64,000 nt of DNA from Leishmania mexicana MHOM/GT/2001/U1103. Lineage: Eukaryota > Euglenozoa > Kinetoplastea > Trypanosomatida > Trypanosomatidae. The position numbers and the translations under genes were made by a program. The stretch covers positions 458,222 to 522,221 of the forward strand of contig NC_018337.1 of the NCBI RefSeq assembly GCF_000234665.1, in the 5' to 3' direction. The notes beneath the pieces are model-generated. The model searched no databases. It was not told the origin of the DNA and was given only the letters and a program-made list of their open reading frames with translations. Positions 41,713 to 49,410 of this stretch are shown here, one piece after another (position 1 is the stretch's first letter; each line of letters opens with the position of its first letter).

Positions 41713-42005
41713 GGATACGTTCGAGCCGCACGGACACGACGCCCATCACATGGATGGCACACGCGTGTGCACGGTCGCAGGTCGCTCCGACGCAACACCA
41801 GTCCCGGACATGGCCGCCGACATCGGCAGCCATACATGGCCCTGACCACCCCTACGTCGTAGGCGCTTGACCCTGTCACCACCAGAGGTGGCTGGGCATC
41901 TAGCAGGGGCTAGCGGGGGCTTGGCTTCCCCACGCACAGAAAGCGGGGGCGTACGGGATCCTGTGATACCACGCACTGAGAGGTGTGCCCCCCCCCCAAC
42001 ACCAC
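41713..42005 (-). mobile_element. SIDER2-type retroposon, 5' part only
   Basis: About 290 bases that are almost identical to 47208-47495 (one clear substitution, at 41757, plus length changes in the C run). Read on the minus strand it begins in the C/G run, passes GTGGTATCACAGGATCC, and contains at 41863-41903 the segment CCCTGCTAGATGCCCAGCC then ACCTCTGGTGGTGACAGGG. This aligns by eye with the Pr77 signature shared by ingi/L1Tc-clade retroposons (CCCTGG...GCCACC...GTGG...CCAGGG). It lacks the second half and A-rich tail present in the other copy, stopping at a G-rich stretch near 41700. It is in sense orientation in the 3' UTR of the coiled-coil/RanBP2 gene, the usual place for SIDER2. Confidence 0.7.
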
Positions 42006-42329
42006 TGGTAAGAGATAAAATTTCATATTTGCCGATAGCACCTGCATTCCACCACGCACAGGCCAACCGATGCGCGCGTGCAGCAGCAGTGCGCCCCTAC
42101 CCCCTGTGGCATGGCGGCCACATCCGCGTGGTCGAAGACGAGTCGTCCTGCTGCTGCACCGGCTCATACAGCAAGCGGACTCTGTGAGACCCTGCAGTGT
42201 CTGCTTGCGTGCTGTGCTTCTCTCCCCTCCGTCCGCGTCAGGCCACTGCATGCCGTCACATACGGCGTGGCGACCCGCCACCCCACTCCAGCGGTGGACT
42301 CCGCATGACCGGATGGCGTAATTCGTGCT

Positions 42330-43100
42330 CCTCTGGTGATGCTTCCGGCACCTGCGCTTCACGAGTCCACCCGGCCGGCTGCAGCGGATACGGCATGCTT
42401 CGCACACACGCTGTGGGGTCGGCTCGTGTGGGTCAATCTTCACGCCCCGCCCCTCTGCATGCCATGCTCGGGTGCGATACGGCATGCCAGCTGTGCATAA
42501 CAGGCGCTCGCGCTTTTGTCGAGTGGGGGGGGGGGCGTGTGTCAGGACGGCGTTGTTGCCTGGAGGGGGTTCGGGATGGTGCTCTGCCGCTTCCGGCGAT
42601 GCCACGGGGCGCGGGGTGCGTGCCTGGAGGGCTTGCCCGCGTGATGCCGCGACAGTCCGGCCGCTGCTGTGAGTGCGGGGCGGTGCCTCGGATACGCATG
42701 CGCGTGCGCACACGCGGAGAGCTCACAGCCTGCCGTTCTGTGGGGGCACCGAGGGTATGGTGGTGGGGCAGCGGCAGACAACCGACGGGGGCAGCCCGTG
42801 CCGCGCGTGTGAGACGTGGGCGACGAGGTCCCGGCGTGCGATGGGGTGCGCTTTGACGGGTGGGTGCGGAGGCTCTGGTGGGGGGTGCACCGCAGCGCGA
42901 GCGCAGCAGCGGGCAGCACGCCACGTGCACCCCATGCTGCTACTACGAGTCCCCCGCCGTTGCAGGAATGCGAGGTGCGGACGGGTGCCCGTGCGGGAGA
43001 AAGCGAGCATGGTTTCCTGTCGTTTTGCAAGCTCAGCAGCCGTGCTGTTGGGGTGTGGGACGGCGTCCCTTCCAATAATGTGAGGACGGTGTAGGGGCGC
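42330..43100 (-). mobile_element. Degenerate ingi/L1Tc-related (DIRE) relic with zinc-finger remnants
   Basis: A GC-rich stretch without an intact gene. In changing minus-strand frames it shows a series of broken zinc-finger-like units in order: SCNGGGLVVAAWGARG (about 42920-42967), KAHPIARRDLVAHVSHARH (about 42798-42866), ALTAAAGLSRHHAGKPSRH (42620-42676) and CEACRIRCSRPGGLVKRRC followed by RKHH (42336-42404). Repeated C2H2/C2HC fingers of the type C-x2-C...L-x2-H...H/C form the C-terminal part of ingi/L1Tc ORF2 and of the degenerate DIRE copies in Leishmania. No RT or RNase H could be read upstream. It lies directly upstream of, and in the same orientation as, the truncated SIDER2, inside the 3' UTR of the coiled-coil/RanBP2 gene. 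Confidence 0.45.
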
Positions 43101-43514
43101 CACTGGGTGTCTAATCGAGAACTTCCCGTGCAACGAGGGGAGGGGCCCCACACCTATATGTATGTCCTGTTTCTATACCACGAAGACGCGACCGCCGCGC
43201 TGCTCTCCTGGTGCTGCACCGGAATGCGCAATACCCAGGAGAGTAGGTGTCTTACAGGCCCTGTTTAAGTGAAATGTGTGGTGGGCGAGGTGGAGAAGAC
43301 GAACGCAATACCATAGAACATGTGCCCCCGCCCCCCACCACACGTGCAGACCCCTGCAGGCACTCGATAGGGAGCACATCATCATCGTTGCCACGTGGTC
43401 ACAACGGCCAGGAACAAAAAAGCCTGTAGCGATCGTGTGGCCCCTCTTCTTTCCCTCTCTGCTGCGATCTATTGGTACAGAGGCAAACCAAGGACAGATG
43501 GGGCTGCCCTCGCC
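43101..43514. other. Proximal 3' UTR of the coiled-coil/RanBP2 gene
   Basis: No gene seen. GC content falls compared with the neighbouring retroelement relic, suggesting the original untranslated sequence before the insertion. Confidence 0.5.
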
Positions 43515-45515
43515 TCAGTTCGGCTGCAGTGTCGCCTGACACATTTCGCACTGGCGGTTGGTGCACTGCTGCTCAAACGTGCATGCGGGACACTGCACCC
43601 TGGTATTCCGGTTACGATCCGGTTCATTGCCGGAGACACGCGGCGCCCAAGCCGGTTGCGCGCCTGGCTTGTTTTGAGGAGGGTCGGAGGGGTACCTGTA
43701 TGGGTCTGCGTGCGCCGCCGCCATCATCGTAGGTGGCCCCTGCGGGTTCGGCGTCGGTGCTGCGCTCGGCCGTGCCGGCGCGTTCGACCACAGGTCTCCT
43801 GTGTAGGGCTGCGGTGGGTAGTTCGGCTCTCTTTGCTGGGGCGGTTGCTGGTACGGAAAGGCAGCAGGAGGCCGCTGGTACGCAGGGATCTGCTGGGAAG
43901 GCATTGGGGCACAGTTTGGTGCAGGGTGCAGCGCTGGTGGGGTTCTTGAATCCGTCTGTAGTGTATTGTAGCTAGCATTTAACGAACCAGGGTACACTGG
44001 CCCTCGAGCTTCGTCCATCCTTGCCGCAAGAGGACTGCTACAAGGGAAATGGTAGTTGCCACGCTCGTTCTCCGGCGACGCAGAGAGTTTGACGCCGCCG
44101 GCGGGTGCACCAGGAGCACCCGAGGCGCCCGCCCCAGTGGCTGTGAACTCACTTGTACCGCCACCTCCGCTCGTGTTCGACGTGTTGTTGCCGCGATCCC
44201 GTTGGAAACCCTCAACGGCCAGTTCCTGCAGCTGCTTCATTAGGGACGTGTTCTCGTTTTTCACCCGCTTCAGCTCCTGCTCCAGCTTGCGCTCCCTCTC
44301 CTCTGACTCGATATCCTTGATCAACAGCAACGTGCGGTTCTCCTGGACTGTCTCCTCCTGGTAGTCGAGCATCTCCTGCAGCAGCTTCTCGATATCCTTC
44401 TTGTTCAGATCATCGTTCGACAGCAGCTCTGCCATGCGGCGCTGCATCGTTGTGCGGGCATCGGCGCGGTGATTGAGCATGCTCATCCGCTCCTTCATCA
44501 ACTGAATGTCTTGAATCGGCGTGTCCTTTGGCTTCGTTGTCGCCCGGCCCTCTTGCTGCATCAGCGCCAAGCGGGAGATGAGGGAAGTGCTTTGATCTAC
44601 CTGTTCGCGCAATCGCCGCTCCAGCCCTTCAGTTGCATGCATCACCGCCCTCTCGACATGCGCCTTGACCTCTGGCGCGTTTAAGTCGATGCGCTGGCTC
44701 TCCATGGCCGTGGATACTTGCTGCCTCTGAAGAAGGTCCATGTTCGTCTCGCGCAGCTGGGAGCATTCCGCCCTCAGCACCTCCACCTTGGTTTGAAGAT
44801 CGATCAGCTGCTGCCGCGTGCTGGCCTCGGTCTCGCGACACTCCTTGATTTCCTGCTGCTGCGAGCTTACTCGCTTTTCCCAAAAAGCACACTTGGCCAC
44901 TGCGTCTTCCTTCGCCAACAAGAGCTGCTCTTCCGCCTTCCGCAACTGATTCTGTAGTTCTGTGGCCTCCTGCGCCGATTTCTGTCGCAGTGTCTCCATT
45001 TCCACACTCACCTGGTTCAACTGCGACTGCAAGCATTCCCGTTCCGCCGCCTGTATGCCGCTCTTCCTCGCCTCCTCAGATGCTGCATCCGCCCGCTGAG
45101 TTGCTTCCTTCAGCGCCTCCTCGCTCTGCTTCAGCTCAGCCGTGAGGTGTGCGATGCGCTCTTGTTTTTCGTGCGTGGAGTCTTTCAGCTCCGCCAGCTC
45201 CGTGCGCTGTGTTTGGACCTGCGTGAGCAGCTCATGCAGCGACTCGTTAATGTTGGAGAAGCGGTCATTTGAGGCGCGGTGAAGGTCTAGCTGGTTCACC
45301 TTCTCGGCCAGCTGGACGCGCAGCTTCTCCACCTCAGATTTGAGACTTTCATTCTCGCATCGGAGGTCGTCCAGCTTGAGCAGCCCAGTGCTTTCCAGCT
45401 TTTCACGCAGCGACTCTAGCTCGATCTTGAGCACCTCGTTTTCGTAGACCACCTGCGAGATGAACGACGAGTCGGCTACGCCGCGGTTCAGCACGGAGCT
45501 CGTCGGCGTTTGCAT
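43515..45515 (-). CDS. Coiled-coil protein with C-terminal RanBP2-type zinc finger
   Basis: 666 residues from ATG 45515-45513. Residues about 20-435 are almost continuous heptad-type coiled coil (for example LKIELESLREKLE, LKSEVEKLRVQLAEKVNQLD, ERERKLEQELKRVKNENTSL). A Gly/Ser then Pro/Gln/Tyr-rich disordered region follows (about 445-630; PYQQPPQQREPNYPPQPYTG). The end of the protein, VQCPACTFEQQCTNRQCEMC, is a RanBP2-type finger with C642, C645, C656 and C659 (C-x2-C-x10-C-x2-C, ending RQCEMC like the ubiquitin-binding TAB2/3 fingers). The Trp that usually precedes the first Cys is Val here, and the Asn three residues after the second Cys is Gln, so ubiquitin or RNA binding cannot be assumed. 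The architecture suggests an elongated scaffold with a ligand-binding tip. No named orthologue recognised. Its 3' UTR hosts two retroelement relics. Confidence 0.85.
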   Translation of the reverse strand: MQTPTSSVLNRGVADSSFISQVVYENEVLKIELESLREKLESTGLLKLDDLRCENESLKSEVEKLRVQLAEKVNQLDLHRASNDRFSNINESLHELLTQVQTQRTELAELKDSTHEKQERIAHLTAELKQSEEALKEATQRADAASEEARKSGIQAAERECLQSQLNQVSVEMETLRQKSAQEATELQNQLRKAEEQLLLAKEDAVAKCAFWEKRVSSQQQEIKECRETEASTRQQLIDLQTKVEVLRAECSQLRETNMDLLQRQQVSTAMESQRIDLNAPEVKAHVERAVMHATEGLERRLREQVDQSTSLISRLALMQQEGRATTKPKDTPIQDIQLMKERMSMLNHRADARTTMQRRMAELLSNDDLNKKDIEKLLQEMLDYQEETVQENRTLLLIKDIESEERERKLEQELKRVKNENTSLMKQLQELAVEGFQRDRGNNTSNTSGGGGTSEFTATGAGASGAPGAPAGGVKLSASPENERGNYHFPCSSPLAARMDEARGPVYPGSLNASYNTLQTDSRTPPALHPAPNCAPMPSQQIPAYQRPPAAFPYQQPPQQREPNYPPQPYTGDLWSNAPARPSAAPTPNPQGPPTMMAAAHADPYRYPSDPPQNKPGAQPAWAPRVSGNEPDRNRNTRVQCPACTFEQQCTNRQCEMCQATLQPN

Positions 45516-46902
45516 GGCTACGCCCGTCGCTCACGCGCCGTCGTATTCGTATGCCTGACGATGACAGCTGAAAGTGGGGACGAGTGAAGAAGCGCTCTCG
45601 AAGGATCGTAAGCGCGTCTCTCGCGTTCGACTTGGAAGCAGTGACGTGGGTAGCGCGGTGAGGGGGAGGGGAGGGCGGAAGTATGAAGCCTCGCAATGCT
45701 AGAGAGGATGAGCAAAGGGGAAGGGAGCAAGCGCAAGCAGAACAACGAAAAATATGAGCGACAGGGAGCCAGACACTGAAGATACCGACATGAGAAGTCA
45801 ACGTCACTGTGCAGTGCCGGGCAGTGTAGGTGGCGACAGTGTGTGCAGTCGCCGCCTGAGGCGTGTATGCACCCCTGTCTGGAAAGGAGCAGGAGCGACA
45901 CCTGCTGAAGTAAACAAAGCGGAGGGGTGGGGGGGGGGCGAAGCCTATGGAGAGACACGTGCCGGTTCACACGCTTTGATCTTTCCAGGATTCTGAAACG
46001 GATCCCGCCCCGCGTATGTGACGTGTTTTGTGTGTGCGTGTGCGTGTGTGCGATAGCGCAGGAGAGGGAGGGAGGGAGAGAGCTGAAGAAAGGCAGCGCG
46101 ACAAGAGTGCGATGAAGCCAAGCTGCAACACACACGTCAACGTAACATGTAAATGCAAAACGAAAGCAAAGAAGCGAGGAGGGGGGTATATGCAGGGCCT
46201 TTTGGCTGCGTGAAGGCCACAGCCGCAGAGTGGGGTGGGGTGGGGAGGCTGTGGCGGTAATCACCGCAACCGGAGAATCACTAATAATAATAATGAAAAG
46301 AGCAAGAGGTAAAAGCAGACAGCTACTTCAGGAGGGATGGGAAGGAGGAGAGGGGCCAGCGGTCGAAGCAGCAGCAGCGGCGGCGGCGGCAGCAGGAAGA
46401 TGCAGTAGGAAAAGGATTCAAGAGGACGAGGAAGAGGAATGTCACGTGAAAGGGAAAAGGGGGAAGGGTGAAAAGATCGCCACAGGGGAGGGGGGCGACG
46501 GGACTAGCGACGGATATGCAAGTCAACGGCACAGACAGTCATTCAAGTTATTCCATGTGGGCGGCTTCCTTTGCCGTTCGCACCCGTTCTTCTTGGAAGG
46601 GGGGTTTGCAGCGGTGGACGAGTGCGCACACGCGACCTCGTCTTGGCGCATGGAGGCAGTGAAGAGCGAGAGAAAGCACTGTAGAGCGCCTGCGTAAGCG
46701 CACACAGCGGCATCCTTCTCTTTTCTTTTCTCGACAACAGATTCGGACCTACCTCTCGCACGGCAGCTCTTTGCGTCGCTCCCCCATGACTGGACTGCGC
46801 GCTGTCTCGAAGGTTGAACACCCTAAGCGGGTCCGCAGCGCTTTCGCCCAGTTCGTGGGTTCTTCCTAGAATAAGAGCACAAGAAGCGAGTCCCTTTTCC
46901 GT
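45516..46902. other. Intergenic: leader of the coiled-coil gene and distal 3' UTR of the next gene
   Basis: No supportable gene. Minus-strand CT-rich blocks at 45660-45730 and 46050-46090, a GT-rich stretch at 46027-46050 and an AAT-type run at 46282-46296 are consistent with untranslated sequence. A 248-codon minus-strand frame at 45518-46264 is low-complexity translation of these tracts. Confidence 0.6.
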
Positions 46903-47495
46903 TTTTTTTTCTTCTCAACATGTCCATTCTCTCACATGTAGCAGTGCCTTCAGCGTCCCTCTACCCGGCCCCCTCCCCTCGCCGGTCACAGGCCCCATCG
47001 CCTGGTGCGAAGCAGCCCTGTGCACACGCGCTGCAGCAATGCGCCAACTCCGTCATCGATTAGAGCACCGCCCCCGCATCGCGGGTCGCCTCACAGCGGC
47101 TCCCATCATGCCGGCCGCCACCCCTGGTGCATCTCCCTCGGGGTGACACTCAGGCTCCCCGCACCAGCAGGCAGTGCGAGGGCCGGGGGGGGGGGGAGGT
47201 GGAGTGAGATACGTTCGAGCCGCACGGACACGACGCCCATCACATGGATGACACACGCGTGTGCACGGTCGCAGGTCGCTCCGACGCAACACCAGTCCCG
47301 GACATGGCCGCCGACATCGGCAGCCATACATGGCCCTGACCACCCCTACGTCGTAGGCGCTTGACCCTGTCACCACCAGAGGTGGCTGGGCATCTAGCAG
47401 GGGCTAGCGGGGGCTTGGCTTCCCCACGCACAGAAAGCGGGGGCGTACGGGATCCTGTGATACCACGCACTGAGAGGTGTGCCCTCCCCCAAACA
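46903..47495 (-). mobile_element. SIDER2 retroposon, apparently full length
   Basis: About 590 bases read on the minus strand. The 5' half (47208-47495) contains the Pr77-like signature (CCCTGCTAGATGCCCAGCC ... GGTGGTGACAGGG at about 47356-47400). The element then runs through a G/C homopolymer near 47185-47200 and a GC-rich body, ending in an A-rich tail (eight or more As at 46903-46910). Length, signature and tail match Leishmania SIDER2 (about 550 bases). It lies in sense orientation in the 3' UTR of the Cys-rich membrane protein gene. SIDER2 elements in 3' UTRs are known to promote mRNA decay, so it may lower the level of that transcript. Its first half is nearly identical to 41713-42005. 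Confidence 0.75.
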
Positions 47496-48162
47496 CCACC
47501 ACCCGCCCCGTCATGAGGGAGAGAGGGGGGAGGGAGACATAACAGTGAAGCGGAGACATGCGAAAAGAAAAAAAAGAAAGCGACACAGACGATAATGGAG
47601 CAGCGTGGTCGGCACCAAAATATGGAAAGGGCCGCCAACCGCGTAACGCACACCCATCCGCCATCGCCACCCCCGGCAAGAGCGCGAGAGCGAGAGCGAG
47701 CAACTCGCAGGCGCTGCAACGAAAGCAGAACAGACACGCGTCTTCCCAACAGCCGTGCCTGGGGGTTGCGCCACACGACGGCAGCGAAAAGGATATAGGC
47801 AAGGCAGACCTCCCAATGCCTAGCTTGGTATACATGAGATGAGGCAACAGGACGGGTGACGCAGGCCAGCGAAGGAAAATCACAAGAAACAAGCAAACAC
47901 CGAACCGTCAACGAGGAGATATTGACGGGAGATGAAGGACCTGTCGTTTGGTACATCGTATGGAAGAGGAGCACGCATGGCACACCAGGAACAAGACGAG
48001 GTAGAGAGACGCATCCGGAGAGCGAAGGAGGCGCCCTTCACACGGCATGGCTGATGATGTATTAGGGTGCGGGTAGGGCACCGCACGTGTTACGGATGCA
48101 GGTGCTGCTGTGACACGCGGAGGCAAAGGCGCTGATGCGAAGAGGGTTGGGGCGCGGTTACA
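47496..48162. other. Proximal 3' UTR of the Cys-rich membrane protein gene
   Basis: No gene seen. It lies between the stop codon and the SIDER2. A GAGCGA-type purine run (47690-47702) and A-rich plus-strand stretches (47560-47580) occur. Confidence 0.5.
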
Positions 48163-48996
48163 CTACACCGCGCGTGTGGCAATATCAGGTCCGCGTGATT
48201 CGCCAGCGGCCGCTGCGTTAGGGTGGCGCAACTCTGGAGGCAGCAGGGGGTACTGCGCGCGCGCCTCGCCATCCTCGGCGTTAGAGCCGAACACAGTTTC
48301 ATGGTTGGCATCATCAACGCCGGCGGTGTTCACCCGAGGCAATGTGGGCGCGGTTCCTGCGCTCACAGGCACCTCAGGAGATGCCTCGGCGTTTGTGAAG
48401 TCAGCGGACGCGTACCCGCGGAAGAGGTTCTGCGGCAGCGGCCGCGACGGCGGGCAGCTCACCGCCGGCCCACATCGCGGTATAAGCGCCGTCCTCAGAG
48501 TTGCATACCCATCACACCACCACTTGCCCTGACACCCCACCACGTACACCGCCACAAAGATGCTAATGACTGAGAAAACGCCAAGTATAACAAAGCAGCC
48601 AATCATCCATGATGAGCAGCAGTCACAGGAGCCAATGTTGCGCCCCCATGGATCGAGCTTCGGCTTGCAGGTGGTGGCGATACCGCACCTGCAGCGATAC
48701 TGAGCTGGCGCGCTCTCGGCGCAAAAGTACTCGCCGTTGAGGTAGACGGTTTGGGTAGTAAACAGGTTCAGATTCACACCGTAGTTGCCGAGGTCCTGCA
48801 GCTGCGCGCACTGCCGCAACTCAGTAGCGGCGGCGAACACCGGACGAGAAATCCGGTAAGCCTTTACATCTGTGCTGCCATTGTTGCTGTCCACGGGGCC
48901 ACGGTGGAAAAGGAGAGCACTAAGGAGGAAGAGGAGGGCTGCGGTGGTGGTGGTCCGACGACACCGCTGCATGGCACGTAGGGGGTCGGCGGACAT
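48163..48996 (-). CDS. Cys-rich type I membrane protein
   Basis: 277 residues from ATG 48996-48994 (a second ATG at residue 9 would keep the signal sequence intact). A hydrophobic stretch at about 17-30 (TTAALLFLLSALLF) after Arg residues is a signal peptide or anchor. An extracellular or lumenal domain of about 95 residues follows, with Cys at about 63, 92, 102, 104, 110, 124, 126 and 127, probably disulfide-bonded. Residues 131-154 (MIGCFVILGVFSVISIFVAV) are a transmembrane helix. The cytosolic tail of about 120 residues is Pro/Ala/Ser-rich and contains YPLL, a YxxF-type (tyrosine plus bulky hydrophobic) sorting signal, near the end. It is not amastin (one strong internal helix, not four) and I recognise no family. 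It could be a surface or endosomal receptor-like protein; the function is open. Its 3' UTR carries a full-length SIDER2, pointing to post-transcriptional control. Confidence 0.8.
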   Translation of the reverse strand: MSADPLRAMQRCRRTTTTAALLFLLSALLFHRGPVDSNNGSTDVKAYRISRPVFAAATELRQCAQLQDLGNYGVNLNLFTTQTVYLNGEYFCAESAPAQYRCRCGIATTCKPKLDPWGRNIGSCDCCSSWMIGCFVILGVFSVISIFVAVYVVGCQGKWWCDGYATLRTALIPRCGPAVSCPPSRPLPQNLFRGYASADFTNAEASPEVPVSAGTAPTLPRVNTAGVDDANHETVFGSNAEDGEARAQYPLLPPELRHPNAAAAGESRGPDIATRAV

Positions 48997-49410
48997 GACT
49001 TTCCACCTCGCGAAAATCCGTTACGCTGTGCCTGCGGCTCCTAAAGCTTCTACGGATGCGCGAAGGGGTGGAGGGGGGAGGGTCAGACAAGATGGGAAGA
49101 AAGGAGAACAATGGGAAAGAGAACAAAGTGTGCTACAGAGCCAGACATAAAGTAGGGCGCGGGGCTGTGGTGCTCTGAGCTCGTCCTATCGGCGCACCAG
49201 TCGAGGAGGGAAGGGGCAACATGCACCCACCCACCTCGAGGACGGAAGAGCACCTATGATGAAGACTGACCGGATTCGCCTTCTATTCAGTTGCACGCAG
49301 CTCTTCCTTTACAGAAACAGGTGAGCCACGAAAGCCTCAGCAGACACAGACAGACACACCCACATCCGCATGCAAAAGGCGAGCAAGATGAATATGCATA
49401 AATTATATAT
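48997..49410. other. Intergenic spacer
   Basis: No gene. CT-rich minus-strand sequence around 49060-49090 is the likely splice region for the Cys-rich membrane protein. TA-rich sequence near 49395-49425 marks the 3' UTR start of the next gene upstream. Confidence 0.6.

Noticed and set aside
41713..41760. tRNA B-box-like GGCTCGAACG in the SIDER2 copies
   Set aside because: It deviates from GGTTCGANTCC, and no cloverleaf or A box could be found around it.
45518..46264. 248-codon minus-strand frame upstream of the coiled-coil gene
   Set aside because: His-Thr and Pro-Leu-Ser runs derived from GT and CT repeats; untranslated leader or 3' UTR sequence.
48163..48996. Amastin assignment for the Cys-rich membrane protein
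   Set aside because: Amastins are about 180-200 residues with four spans and a characteristic ectodomain signature. This protein has a signal sequence, one internal span and a long tail.
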